Counted from the stretch's first letter, positions 10,269 through 18,751 are shown. The stretch: 47,111 nt of DNA from an uncultured Candidatus Actinomarina sp. (GCA_902610815.1 CACLXG010000005.1:1-47111), one strand, 5' to 3'. Notes: generated from the letters alone by a model not told the origin. Numbers and translations: made by a program.

Positions 10269-10726
10269 CTATTTATCTCTCCATCCATTATTTTGTCGTG
10301 TAAAGTTAAAATTCCATGCATAAGTGACTGTGGTCCCGGTGGACATCCTGGAACATAAATATCAACTGGAACTATGTGATCTACACCCTGTACTAAAGCA
10401 TAGTTGTTGAACATACCACCAGTTGAAGAGCAAGCGCCCATAGCAATTACCCATTTAGGATCAGCCATTTGATCATAAACTTGTCTTAATACTGGTGCCA
10501 TTTTTTGAGATACTCTTCCAGCTACAATCATCAAGTCTGCTTGTCGGGGTGATGCTCTAAAAACTTCCATTCCATATCTTGCTAGGTCATATTTAGCACT
10601 TCCAGCTGCCATCATTTCAATAGCACAGCATGCTAGACCAAATGTGACTGGCCACATTGACTGAGTCCTTGACCATCTGACAGCTTTATCTATAGTTGTA
10701 GTAAAAATATTGTCAGGAGTGTACAT
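10265..10726 (-). CDS. nuoB: NADH-quinone oxidoreductase subunit B (cluster N2)
   Basis: Carries the terminal 4Fe-4S cluster N2 that reduces the quinone. 153 residues. N2 ligands are the adjacent C33 and C34 ([10 protein letters not shown]), C99 ([10 protein letters not shown]) and C128 (VPGCPPGP). The ATG shares one base with the nuoA stop (TAATG). Confidence 0.97.
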   Translation of the reverse strand: MYTPDNIFTTTIDKAVRWSRTQSMWPVTFGLACCAIEMMAAGSAKYDLARYGMEVFRASPRQADLMIVAGRVSQKMAPVLRQVYDQMADPKWVIAMGACSSTGGMFNNYALVQGVDHIVPVDIYVPGCPPGPQSLMHGILTLHDKIMDGEINR

Positions 10727-11127
10727 TATGCTACTTCCTGTAATTCTTCTTTGAAATATCTCTCTCTACGTGGAATATTCCAATCTAATACACCTTTTTT
10801 CCATACATAATAAAGAGTCTCTAAAACAAAAAATGTAAATATTGATATGGCAGCAATCCCAAACCATCCCAAATCATTGAATCTTGTAGCCCATGCAAAT
10901 AAAAATATTATTTCAATATCAAAAACAATGTAAAGCATTGCAACCATATAAAATTTGACTGGAAATCTTTGAGATGGTTCAACTTCTGGAAAAATCCCAC
11001 ATTCATAGGGTGCAAGTTTTTCAGGTGTTGCTTTTTTTGGGGATAATATATATGAAACACCAAGTGAAGCCAAAGCAAAACCAACAGCAACAACAAGCAT
11101 AACCAATACCGGAAGCCAATCTAACAT
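10726..11127 (-). CDS. nuoA: NADH-quinone oxidoreductase subunit A
   Basis: Three-helix membrane subunit and first gene of the nuo operon. 133 residues. The loop [11 protein letters not shown] and the segment [17 protein letters not shown] are diagnostic. The ATG at 11127 follows a strong GGAGGG (11131-11136). A Rex operator lies 13 bases upstream of the start codon. Confidence 0.97.
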   Translation of the reverse strand: MLDWLPVLVMLVVAVGFALASLGVSYILSPKKATPEKLAPYECGIFPEVEPSQRFPVKFYMVAMLYIVFDIEIIFLFAWATRFNDLGWFGIAAISIFTFFVLETLYYVWKKGVLDWNIPRRERYFKEELQEVA

Positions 11128-11130
11128 GTT

Positions 11131-11136
11131 CCCTCC
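11131..11136 (-). promoter_or_regulatory. Ribosome binding site of nuoA
   Basis: GGAGGG on the minus strand, 3 bases before the ATG. It is one of the strongest Shine-Dalgarno sites in the window and fixes the nuoA start. Confidence 0.85.
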
Positions 11137-11140
11137 ATAT

Positions 11141-11158
11141 TTGTGAAATTTTTCACAA
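11141..11158. promoter_or_regulatory. Rex operator upstream of nuoA
   Basis: TTGTGAAATTTTTCACAA is an exact match to the actinobacterial Rex operator TTGTGAA-N4-TTCACAA: two perfect 7-base arms with spacer ATTT. It lies in the nuoA 5' region, just downstream of a possible -10 (11170-11175), where a bound repressor would block initiation. The rex gene itself is only about 1.4 kb away. The site is seen directly; Rex binding is inferred from the match. Confidence 0.88.
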
Positions 11159-11169
11159 GCTATGTTCTT

Positions 11170-11175
11170 ATTGTA
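11170..11175 (-). promoter_or_regulatory. Candidate -10 element for the nuo operon
   Basis: TACAAT on the minus strand, about 12 bases upstream of the Rex operator. A transcript would start near 11162. The best -35 in position is a weak TTATTT 16 bases further upstream. The placement fits repression by Rex bound at 11141-11158. Confidence 0.45.
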
Positions 11176-11206
11176 GTACCAAAAATATGTTAAATAATTT
11201 CGGTAA

Positions 11207-12472
11207 TTAGTTTTTTGAACTAATTTTCAATAGTTTTGTAGGAATGATAAATTTATATGCTATTTTTAAGACTTCTTTTAAAGTTAGATAGGCTTCATCG
11301 AATAACAATTCCACAACAAAGTCAATTGTATCTTGATCGTTTGAGGCAACCCTCAACAATCTTTTGGTCATAAATGGGCTCTGTAAAATTAGTCTTGCCA
11401 AAGCACAGCTTAAAAAGTGTTTCCTGAACCTTTTACTAAATTCTTTTTCATATAAGTTAATTCCATCACTTAATTTTTCAGAATGAATTATTTCATGTGT
11501 ATTTTTAGCTAATAAATAGCCTGCTTCCATGCCGTAGAATATTCCCTCCCCACTCATCGGATTTATCATAGAGCTAGCATCTCCAATTAATGCAATATTT
11601 AGATCTTTATTTCGTTTTGGTCTCGATGAAGCAAAAGGAAGTAAATATGATTTTTGTTTTCTTATATTTTCTACAATTACTCCTCTGCTTTCAAGTTCAG
11701 AAACAAAATTATCTAGCAGTACATTAATGTCTAGTTTTTCTTTTTTAAATATGCTTACAGGAACGCCTATTCCTATATTTAACAAATTACCCTTGCTTGG
11801 AAATGCCCAAGCATAACCTTTGTCTGCTGAAACATTAATTTCAAACATAAGCGTTCTCTCATTAAATATCTCTAAGTAATTAGGACTATCAATGTATGCT
11901 CTTATAGCTATCGCTTTATGCCAGTCAGAATTAGATTTATAATTTAATTTTTTTCTTATTCTTGAATTTGCTCCATCAGCACCTACAAGAATCTTTGTTA
12001 TAAATTCTCGGTTTTCATTTTCGTTCTTGATTTGTACATTTAAACTTTTGTCTAAATTAGAAGTGAAGTCTACAAAACTGTACCCTTCATAAACATCAAC
12101 TCCGCATTCCTTAGCTAAATCCAATATTCTATTATCTAGGTCTACTCGAGGAATAACATATACAATTGAATCTTCCTTATTTTTTACTTGGGGAATATAA
12201 TTTTGAATACCAATGTTGTCTGGGCCATAAAGAGTTGTTGAAACAACTTGTGGCTCGCCATCTAAAATGTGTTCATTGTTAAATCTTTTTAATGCGCTTA
12301 TTACTCCAGGACCAATTGCATCCCCACAAGATTTATCTCTTGGAAATATTGCTTTATCTATTAATCCAACTGTTAAGTTGGGATTTAAGTTTCGATACGA
12401 AATAGCCGCATTTGCACCAGCAGGGCCGGCACCAATGATTAAAACGTCATAATTTTTATGGCTTTTTTCCAT
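11207..12472 (-). CDS. Geranylgeranyl reductase family FAD-dependent oxidoreductase (probable menaquinone side-chain reductase)
   Basis: 421-residue flavoprotein. The N-terminal FAD-binding motif GAGPAGANAA lies near residue 14, followed by the family motif PRDKSCGDAIGP. The second FAD motif is ALIGDASSMINPMSGEGI. These are the signatures of geranylgeranyl reductases, which saturate isoprenoid double bonds. In many actinobacteria such a gene sits directly upstream of nuoA and is related to MenJ, which hydrogenates the menaquinone tail. The same position here suggests that role, though the substrate is inferred. No Shine-Dalgarno is visible before the ATG; a TACAAT at 12488-12493 could be its -10, giving a very short leader. 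It may be transcribed into nuo, but the Rex site lies between. Confidence 0.85.
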   Translation of the reverse strand: MEKSHKNYDVLIIGAGPAGANAAISYRNLNPNLTVGLIDKAIFPRDKSCGDAIGPGVISALKRFNNEHILDGEPQVVSTTLYGPDNIGIQNYIPQVKNKEDSIVYVIPRVDLDNRILDLAKECGVDVYEGYSFVDFTSNLDKSLNVQIKNENENREFITKILVGADGANSRIRKKLNYKSNSDWHKAIAIRAYIDSPNYLEIFNERTLMFEINVSADKGYAWAFPSKGNLLNIGIGVPVSIFKKEKLDINVLLDNFVSELESRGVIVENIRKQKSYLLPFASSRPKRNKDLNIALIGDASSMINPMSGEGIFYGMEAGYLLAKNTHEIIHSEKLSDGINLYEKEFSKRFRKHFLSCALARLILQSPFMTKRLLRVASNDQDTIDFVVELLFDEAYLTLKEVLKIAYKFIIPTKLLKISSKN

Positions 12473-12546
12473 ATTTTATTAACTTACATTGTATTTTCAT
12501 TAATAAGAAACTAAATAAAGCTAATAAATAATTTGAAATAATTACA

Positions 12547-12552
12547 TATAAT
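12547..12552 (+). promoter_or_regulatory. Candidate -10 element for rex
   Basis: A consensus TATAAT, 27 bases before the rex GTG. No convincing -35 is seen at 16-18 bases. The same intergenic region must also hold the promoter of the divergent flavoprotein gene. No second Rex operator is present here. Confidence 0.5.
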
Positions 12553-12579
12553 TTCAGTATCTAATTAGATTGTGCATTA

Positions 12580-13224
12580 GTGAAAGAAAATAAAAAAATT
12601 CCACCAGCTACAGTAAAGAGGTTACCACTTTATCTACAGTGCCTTGACCAAATTAGTAATGATGATGTAGGTATATCATCAAGTAAATTAGCTGAACTAG
12701 CAAAAGTAAATGATGCTCAAGTTAGAAGAGATTTGTCTTATCTTGGTACATTAGGGACAAGAGGTGTTGGTTATGATATTTCTACTCTTAGAAATCAACT
12801 TCAACTTGAACTCGGACTTGTTGAAGGTTGGAGTGCTGTAATTGTTGGAATCGGTAATTTGGGTTCCGCTTTGGCACATTATGGTGGATTTAGAGAAAAA
12901 GGTTTTGGAATCGTTGGACTATTTGATGATGATGCTAAAAAGATCAATAGTCAAGTTGCTGGTTTAGTAATCAAACCTTTAAGTGATTTAGAAAAGTACT
13001 GTGAAAAATTCAATGTTGCAATTGGAATAATTGCGACTCCTGGCGAATATGCTCAAGGTGTTGCAGACCAATTAATTGGATGTGGGGTAAGATCAATTCT
13101 TAACTTTGCGCCAGTACTCCTCAAAAATGTACCGGATGTTCAGATAAGGTCTGTTGACCTGTCTCAAGAATTACAAATTTTGAGCTATTATTTAGATAGA
13201 CCAGTTCTAAAAGCAGTTGACTAG
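12580..13224 (+). CDS. rex: Redox-sensing transcriptional repressor Rex
   Basis: NADH/NAD+-ratio sensor that represses respiratory genes when NADH is low. 214 residues, normal for the family. The N-terminal winged helix (about 1-80) contains the DNA-recognition segment VNDAQVRRDLSYLG. The Rossmann domain has VGIGNLGSALAHY (GxGxxG) for NAD(H), and a C-terminal swap helix ends in LSYYLDRP. The start is GTG; no alternative ATG lies near. It is divergent from the flavoprotein gene, and its likely target operator lies upstream of nuoA. Confidence 0.95.
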   Translation: MKENKKIPPATVKRLPLYLQCLDQISNDDVGISSSKLAELAKVNDAQVRRDLSYLGTLGTRGVGYDISTLRNQLQLELGLVEGWSAVIVGIGNLGSALAHYGGFREKGFGIVGLFDDDAKKINSQVAGLVIKPLSDLEKYCEKFNVAIGIIATPGEYAQGVADQLIGCGVRSILNFAPVLLKNVPDVQIRSVDLSQELQILSYYLDRPVLKAVD

Positions 13225-13225
13225 A

Positions 13226-14506
13226 TTATTTTTGATATACGTATCCTAACACTGACCTAACTACCAAACTAATATTCAAACTAAACCAAAGAGTTGATAT
13301 ATTATTTTCAGTTCTAAGAAGATAACTACAAATTAAAAATCCTGAAATAGAAGATATCACAGTTAGCAGTGAGAATTCTTTTGACTTATCGAGTCCCAAC
13401 AAAATTCCATCCCAAAGAAATGCAAAACAACCAATAAATAAACTAGCAGCAACCATAAATTTTAAATTAGTATTGAGTAATAAATCAAAATTATTGCTAC
13501 CAAATAGCTGTATAAAATCTTCTAGAAAAATAAATGTTGCCATGGCAAGGAAAATTGAAATAAGAGTAGTTACAGATATAAGTTCTCTTTGTAATATAGA
13601 TTGCTGATATTTTTCCTTTTTTGAAATTAATTCAGAAATTAAAGTTTGTGAGGCTATTGCAACTGCATCAACAAAAATATAACCGACAGACCAAAGTTGT
13701 AAAAGAATATGCTGAAGAGCAATTTCTTGCATTGACATTAATGAAGACCTATTTCTCAAGTAAGCCATGAAAAGAGTCAAGAATAATGACCGAATGAGAA
13801 TGTAAACACCCACACTGAAAAATTTTTTTCTCATACTGACTTTGTCAACACTTTCAGTTGTAGAGGAAAGTTTATTTTGATGCTTTTTTAATACAATTGT
13901 TGAATAAATCGATGCACAAAAGAACGCAAGTGAACTTGCAAAACCAATTCCAGCAGCGCCATAATCTAGGTATAAACCAAAGAACAAGCTAAAAACTATA
14001 TTAAAAGATGAAACTATAAAAGCACTATAAAAAGTGATCTTGGCAATTTTTAGACCCCTCAAAACTGCTGTTGAGTGCATGTTTACTAGGTAAAATGGCA
14101 ATCCAACACATCTAAAAATTAAATAGTCAGATGACAAAACTCTTATCTTTTCTGTTGGCTCAAATATAGAAATTAAATAGTCGTTACTCAAATAAAGAAT
14201 TAAAAATGAAATTAAACCCAATAAAATAGATACATTTCTACCAAACTTTATAAAATAATTTAATTTATTTAACTCATTTTTAGTATTTAGTGATGACACA
14301 AATGGTGTCGTTCCATACGCTAAAAATATAAATACCCAAATGAAAACAAAATAAATTGTTTCACCAATTCCAATTGAAGAAAGTGTATCTAAATTTATAA
14401 TACTTGCTATTTTTGAATCAATTAATCCAACTATTGGCTCTAATGCAAGCCACAGAAATATTGGATAAGAATTAAGCCATATATCTTTTCTGACAGAATT
14501 AATCAT
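13226..14506 (-). CDS. MATE family efflux transporter (DinF-like)
   Basis: 426 residues with about twelve hydrophobic helices in two similar halves, as in MATE cation/drug antiporters. The N-terminal part (WLALEPIVGLIDSKIAS) and GIGETIYFVFIWVFIFLAYG resemble the DinF subgroup, where the first helix carries a conserved acidic residue near a Pro. Substrate unknown. It is convergent with rex, with one base between the stops, and overlaps the upstream 99-residue gene by 8 bases. Confidence 0.82.
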   Translation of the reverse strand: MINSVRKDIWLNSYPIFLWLALEPIVGLIDSKIASIINLDTLSSIGIGETIYFVFIWVFIFLAYGTTPFVSSLNTKNELNKLNYFIKFGRNVSILLGLISFLILYLSNDYLISIFEPTEKIRVLSSDYLIFRCVGLPFYLVNMHSTAVLRGLKIAKITFYSAFIVSSFNIVFSLFFGLYLDYGAAGIGFASSLAFFCASIYSTIVLKKHQNKLSSTTESVDKVSMRKKFFSVGVYILIRSLFLTLFMAYLRNRSSLMSMQEIALQHILLQLWSVGYIFVDAVAIASQTLISELISKKEKYQQSILQRELISVTTLISIFLAMATFIFLEDFIQLFGSNNFDLLLNTNLKFMVAASLFIGCFAFLWDGILLGLDKSKEFSLLTVISSISGFLICSYLLRTENNISTLWFSLNISLVVRSVLGYVYQK

Positions 14507-14798
14507 TCAAATTCTTTGCTTTAATAAGACCCCATAACATGATTTGTTCATGTGCATCATGTCCTAAATTTTGTGGTGTTATAATTTTTTCAATACCATA
14601 TTTTTTTCTTACAAACTTGCTTACTATTTGGGTTGGGGTTTGTGTTTGGTCGACATACGGAAGAGAAAATTCAGAAATTAATTCATTCTCCAAAATTTGA
14701 AAATCAGATTCTGTTGTTCTAACTTTTTCATTTTTTAAATAAAACTTTAAACCATTAGATAAAGTTCCTGCAAAAGAATTTATATCAATACTGCTCAT
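14499..14798 (-). CDS. Hypothetical 99-residue protein
   Basis: Not recognised. A soluble, charged protein without signal peptide or membrane segment. The C-terminal half (QNLGHDAHEQIMLWGLIKAKNL) looks helical. It overlaps the CvpA-CAP gene upstream by 4 bases (ATGA) and the MATE gene downstream by 8, so it is probably translated as part of a three-gene unit. The overlaps on both sides are the main reason to believe it is a real gene. Confidence 0.6.
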   Translation of the reverse strand: MSSIDINSFAGTLSNGLKFYLKNEKVRTTESDFQILENELISEFSLPYVDQTQTPTQIVSKFVRKKYGIEKIITPQNLGHDAHEQIMLWGLIKAKNLND

Positions 14799-15805
14799 GA
14801 GAAAACTTGGACAATTATTAGTCCAATAGGTCCAGATACTACTCCGATACCTACCCTTCGAAACTCATTATCTAAAATAGTATTTCTATGTGAATCTGAT
14901 TGCATTAAGCTTTGATGTCCTGACCTAACAGTCGATGCAATTGCTAAGTTTTCCCCAACAGTTGTGAAAGGAAAGCCAACTTTTGAGAGTCTTTCATTTA
15001 CGCTTTCACCATTATTGGGATTTTGATGACACCAAAAACCACCAACATACATTTCATATGCATAAGCTTGTGCAACATTAGATAATATTTGATTTAACTC
15101 TAGTCCATCAATATTTTCATTTTGTCTCTCCAGAGAAAGTAAGTTATAAATCTCAATAGAAAAATCTTGTCGTGACTGTAAATTCGATTCATTATATCTT
15201 GGAATTTCTAAACAGCCGTCATCATCAACAACTACAGAAGACTTTCCAGTTAAATAATTAATCCTGTTGACAACTTTTAATAAATCAGTTCCAATAATTA
15301 CTTCTAAAGTTTGTTGGGGCGACCCTTCTGGGCTTACATAAAAATTTACGAGATTTGATTCTTTGACTGAGTTTTCAAATAAGGCCGGAAGATTTAAAAT
15401 ATTTAATCCAGTAAAAATTAAAGTCAAAATTAAATTACTTACTAAAAGTGATATTGCTGCTCCTAAAGTTTTGCTTCCTAAATCAGAGGTCTTTATACGA
15501 TTATTTAATAAATTTTGTAAAAATGATGCAATAGTAAAGACTGCAACAAAAATTATTATTCCTCCAAACACTTCTGACAACTGTAAATTTGAATTTAACC
15601 AACTACTTATATATGCGCCAATCTCATCTGAATATCTGAAACTTAAAGAAACTGCAATTAAAAGAGAAAATAGATAAAATATTTGAAAAACTGCCCCTTT
15701 TTTCCATCCTAAATAAAGAAAAAATATCATGAAAATATACATAAATATGTCCAAATATTGTTGATTTGATAAATCAATTAGTAAATTTTCAATTATTTCA
15801 CTCAT
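14795..15805 (-). CDS. CvpA-like membrane domain fused to an extracytoplasmic CAP (SCP/PR1) domain
   Basis: 336 residues. The N-terminal part (about 18-137) has four hydrophobic helices and the GWKKGAVF turn typical of CvpA/colicin V production proteins. A linker (140-215) leads to a CAP-superfamily domain (about 218-336). Its metal-cavity residues are present: H260, E285 in the GEN motif, and H306 in SDSHRNTI, followed by RRVGIGV. MarP of mycobacteria has the same plan with a serine protease in place of the CAP domain. Function unknown; a cell-envelope role is inferred. First gene of a unit with the 99-residue protein and the MATE exporter. Confidence 0.78.
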   Translation of the reverse strand: MSEIIENLLIDLSNQQYLDIFMYIFMIFFLYLGWKKGAVFQIFYLFSLLIAVSLSFRYSDEIGAYISSWLNSNLQLSEVFGGIIIFVAVFTIASFLQNLLNNRIKTSDLGSKTLGAAISLLVSNLILTLIFTGLNILNLPALFENSVKESNLVNFYVSPEGSPQQTLEVIIGTDLLKVVNRINYLTGKSSVVVDDDGCLEIPRYNESNLQSRQDFSIEIYNLLSLERQNENIDGLELNQILSNVAQAYAYEMYVGGFWCHQNPNNGESVNERLSKVGFPFTTVGENLAIASTVRSGHQSLMQSDSHRNTILDNEFRRVGIGVVSGPIGLIIVQVFS

Positions 15806-15843
15806 TATTATTCATTTTATTTCTAAATTATTTAATTCTGCTA

Positions 15844-15871
15844 TTGAATAGTACTAAATATCCGCTATTGT
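15844..15871 (+). promoter_or_regulatory. Candidate promoter of the branched-chain substrate-binding protein gene
   Basis: TTGAAT (15844-15849) and TATTGT (15866-15871) are separated by 16 bases. The predicted start falls near 15878, at the left edge of an inverted repeat. Matches to consensus are moderate. Confidence 0.4.
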
Positions 15872-15876
15872 TTAAT

Positions 15877-15920
15877 AATTCCTACAAATTAGTAGGATTT
15901 TTTAATTTCAGTGACTGAAA
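15877..15920 (+). promoter_or_regulatory. Leader with two hairpins before the substrate-binding protein gene
   Basis: First inverted repeat: arms 15877-15885 and 15892-15900 (core CCTAC/GTAGG, 8 of 9 paired), followed by six T (15898-15903), like a weak terminator. Second: TTTCAG-TGA-CTGAAA at 15906-15920, a perfect 6-base stem that touches the ribosome binding site AAGGA at 15919-15923. Either could regulate expression, or the first could be a repressor operator at the transcription start. The regulator is unknown. Confidence 0.45.
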
Positions 15921-15929
15921 GGAAATTAT

Positions 15930-17228
15930 ATGAAGAATCGCAAAGCTTTGGCTTTGATTGCGATTTTAGCACTTGTTGCTGCGGCTTGTGGCGGTAGTGA
16001 TGGTGGAAGTGATGATGCAGTAGTGGAAGTTGAAACAACTGAAGCACCTGCAACAACTGAAGCCCCTACAACTACAGCTGCTCCTGCGCCTGCTAGCGAT
16101 CCATTAATTTTGGCATCTTTAATGCCATTATCTGGTGACCTTGCATCGTTAGGACCTGGTATTGCACTAGGTGCGGCTCTTGCTGTTGAGCAAATCAATG
16201 CTGCTGGCGGTATAAACGGACAACCAGTTCAACTTATTGAAGGTGATAGTGGTTGTGATGGAGCTGTAGCTCTTACAAGTTTAAATGATGTAATTGCCCA
16301 AGGTGCTCAAGGTGTTATGGGAGCTGCATGTAGCGGTACCTCACTAGCTATTCTTGACACAGCAATTGCAGCTGAAGTTGTAATGGTATCTCCATCAAAT
16401 ACAAGTCCTCAATTTACCAAAATGGATAAAAAAGGATTTTACGCAAGAACTGCTCCTTCCGATCTTTTACAAGGTGATGTTTTAGCATCATTACTTATTG
16501 AAGACGGTGTAAGCACAGTTTCAATTATTTCAAGAGCAGACGCTTATGGTAGAGGTTTAGCTGAAGCTACTGCTGCTGCATTTGAAGCTGCAGGAGGAAC
16601 AGTTAAAACAATTGTTTATCATGCTCCTGATGCGACAGAATTTACTGCTGAAGTAACAGCTGTCGGTAAAGGTGCTTCTGATGCTATTGTTGGAATCTTA
16701 TTCCCAGAAACTGGTTGTGGAGTATTGCAACCTGCTTTTGAGCAAGGATTATTAGATACACCATGGTATATGACTGATGGTGTAAAAGATGCTGGTCTTG
16801 CATCATTGTGTGGACTTGGTACCGCACTTGATGGATTTAAAGGTACTGCACCTGGTTCTGCAGCTGGAGAAGCAAAAGATGCTTTTGAAGCTGCTTATGC
16901 TGGAGTAAGTGCTGATGGATCACCAACATTTATATTTGCTCCACAAGCATATGATGCTGTCATGTTAATGGCAATATCAGCTGCTGCAAATGGTGTTACT
17001 GGACCTGAAATAGCTTCAGGACTAGTCGAAGCATCATCTGGTGGAGAAAAGTGTATTGGAGTTAGCTGTATAGCACTAGCTGCTGACGGCGTTGACGTAG
17101 ACTATGTTGGAGCTTCTGGTGAGATTGAATTAAATCAAGCTGGTGACCCAACTGCTGCTACATACGATATTTGGACAACAGAGGGCGACACAAACCCTGT
17201 TCTTAAATCAGTAGACTTCGGTTCATAA
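15930..17228 (+). CDS. Branched-chain amino acid-type ABC transporter substrate-binding lipoprotein
   Basis: 432 residues. The lipoprotein signal peptide has a lipobox ending at C20 (LVAAAC). A Thr/Ala/Pro-rich linker (about 33-58) follows, typical of actinobacterial surface lipoproteins. The rest is a LivJ-type periplasmic-binding fold: LASLMPLSGDLASLGPGIALGA, GVMGAACSGTSLAI, VMVSPSNTSPQF. It is convergent with livFGMH, which encode the matching transporter. The ligand may be branched-chain amino acids, but this family also binds amides, urea and others. AAGGA 6 bases before the ATG supports the start. Confidence 0.9.
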   Translation: MKNRKALALIAILALVAAACGGSDGGSDDAVVEVETTEAPATTEAPTTTAAPAPASDPLILASLMPLSGDLASLGPGIALGAALAVEQINAAGGINGQPVQLIEGDSGCDGAVALTSLNDVIAQGAQGVMGAACSGTSLAILDTAIAAEVVMVSPSNTSPQFTKMDKKGFYARTAPSDLLQGDVLASLLIEDGVSTVSIISRADAYGRGLAEATAAAFEAAGGTVKTIVYHAPDATEFTAEVTAVGKGASDAIVGILFPETGCGVLQPAFEQGLLDTPWYMTDGVKDAGLASLCGLGTALDGFKGTAPGSAAGEAKDAFEAAYAGVSADGSPTFIFAPQAYDAVMLMAISAAANGVTGPEIASGLVEASSGGEKCIGVSCIALAADGVDVDYVGASGEIELNQAGDPTAATYDIWTTEGDTNPVLKSVDFGS

Positions 17229-17243
17229 TCTTTAATTAGATTT

Positions 17244-17276
17244 AAAAAAAGGCCTGAGAAATCAGGCCTTTTTTTT
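17244..17276. terminator. Bidirectional intrinsic terminator
   Basis: GGCCTGA-GAAA-TCAGGCC (17251-17268) is a perfect 7-base GC-rich stem with a 4-base loop, flanked by seven A on the left and eight T on the right. It ends the binding-protein transcript on plus and, because of the A run, also the livHMGF transcript on minus. It overlaps the last bases of livF. Confidence 0.93.
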
Positions 17277-17988
17277 ATAGTTTTCCTAAATATAAATCAA
17301 TAACTCTAGGATCGTTAAGTAGCTCTTCACCACTGCCCTGGTAGGCGTTTCGACCCTGATCTAAAACATAACCTCTATCACTAAATCCAAGTGCTCTTTT
17401 AGCATTTTGCTCAACTAGTAATATAGAAACTCCTGATTCATTTATTTCTTTTATTGAAGTAAAAACCTCACTGATAGCTACAGGTGATAAGCCTGCTGAG
17501 GGCTCATCAAGTAATAAAAGTTTTGGTGAAGTTATTAAAGCTCTTCCTAAAGCGAGTATTTGACGTTGTCCACCTGACAGGTTTCCAGCTTTGTCTTTTT
17601 TTCTATCTGACAACAAAGGAAAATCGGAATAGATTTTTTTTAATGCTTCTTTTTTTTGCTTTATACTCCATGATCCAATTTCTAGATTTTCTTCAATTGT
17701 TAATGATGGAAATACATTTGCTACCTGAGGAACATAGCCTATACCTTCCAAAACAATTTTATGAGTTGATAAATTAGTTTTTTCAATTCCATTTATGTAA
17801 AACCTACCTGCAGAAACTTTTATTAAACTCATTATTGCTTTTAATAAAGTTGATTTTCCTGCCCCATTTGGTCCAATAATTGAAACTATTTCGCCATCAT
17901 TAACCACTAGGTCAATACCTTGTAGAATATTTAGACCTTTTACATATCCGGCTGCAATTCCGTTACATTCCAAAATTGCTTTATTCAT
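17275..17988 (-). CDS. livF: Branched-chain amino acid-type ABC transporter ATP-binding protein LivF
   Basis: One of the two cytoplasmic ATPases of the transporter. 237 residues. Walker A is GPNGAGKS near residue 39, signature motif LSGGQRQ, Walker B LLLLDEPSAGL, and the switch region is LLVEQNAKRAL. The length and the C-terminal DPRVIDLYLG match LivF. It overlaps livG by 8 bases. Confidence 0.92.
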   Translation of the reverse strand: MNKAILECNGIAAGYVKGLNILQGIDLVVNDGEIVSIIGPNGAGKSTLLKAIMSLIKVSAGRFYINGIEKTNLSTHKIVLEGIGYVPQVANVFPSLTIEENLEIGSWSIKQKKEALKKIYSDFPLLSDRKKDKAGNLSGGQRQILALGRALITSPKLLLLDEPSAGLSPVAISEVFTSIKEINESGVSILLVEQNAKRALGFSDRGYVLDQGRNAYQGSGEELLNDPRVIDLYLGKL

Positions 17989-18751
17989 CTGATTTTCCTA
18001 GATAAGCTTCAATTACATTATTATTAGTTCTAATTTCACTAGGGCTACCATCAGCAATCAATGAACCCTCAGCAAGTACAACAATTCTCTCAGAAATCTT
18101 CATTACAGCTTCTATATTGTGCTCAACCATGATTACTGTGATTCCATCTTCAGACAATTTTTTAATAAGTGATAAAATATCTTCTGCTAATTTTGGATTA
18201 ACCCCTGCTAGTGGTTCGTCTAAAAGCAAAATTTCAGGGTCATTAATTATTGCTCTTGCAAGCTCAAGCAGTTTTTTCTGTCCACCAGAAAGTTCTCGTG
18301 CATAAGAATCAGCCATATGTCCAATATTTAAATTGTTCATAATTTCATTGGCCTTATCTTTAAGGCTTTTTTCATATACTTTTTGTGAATTTAATTTAAA
18401 AATTGACCTTAAGAAAGAATCATTGTTTACATTTGAACCAGAAAAAAGTAAATTTTCCATAACCGTCATTCTGTCAAATACTTTTGTTAATTGAAAAGTT
18501 CTAACCATGCCCATTCTTGCAATCTTATATGGTTGTGAATTTGATATATTATTTGCTTTCAAAAAAACATCTCCACTGTCTGCATTTTGAAATCCTGAAA
18601 TTAAATCAAAAAAAGTAGTTTTGCCAGCGCCATTCGGACCAATTATTGAAGTAAGCTCACCTTCTATAAATGACAACTCTTGTACATCAACAGCTTTAAT
18701 ACCACCAAAGGATTTTTTAAGATTTTTTACAGAAATTAAATTATTTAACAT
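17981..18751 (-). CDS. livG: Branched-chain amino acid-type ABC transporter ATP-binding protein LivG
   Basis: Second ATPase of the transporter. 256 residues. Walker A GPNGAGKT, signature LSGGQKKLLELARA, Walker B ILLLDEPLAGVNP, then the LivG-typical MVEHNIEAVM. The insert between Walker A and the signature (about 85-130) is longer than in LivF, as expected. The start overlaps livM by 11 bases. Confidence 0.92.
   Translation of the reverse strand: MLNNLISVKNLKKSFGGIKAVDVQELSFIEGELTSIIGPNGAGKTTFFDLISGFQNADSGDVFLKANNISNSQPYKIARMGMVRTFQLTKVFDRMTVMENLLFSGSNVNNDSFLRSIFKLNSQKVYEKSLKDKANEIMNNLNIGHMADSYARELSGGQKKLLELARAIINDPEILLLDEPLAGVNPKLAEDILSLIKKLSEDGITVIMVEHNIEAVMKISERIVVLAEGSLIADGSPSEIRTNNNVIEAYLGKSDE

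Noticed and set aside
12571-12587. TTGTG-like half site just before rex as an autoregulatory Rex operator
   Set aside because: Only one half matches; the right arm TTCACAA is absent. It does not meet the operator pattern seen at 11141-11158.
15926-16198. Open frame antisense to the start of the binding-protein gene
   Set aside because: It lies opposite the lipoprotein signal and low-complexity linker; its composition is the mirror of that Ala/Thr-rich sequence and it has no ribosome site.
17484-17777. Plus-strand frame of 97 codons
   Set aside because: It is antisense to livF, which carries intact Walker and signature motifs there.
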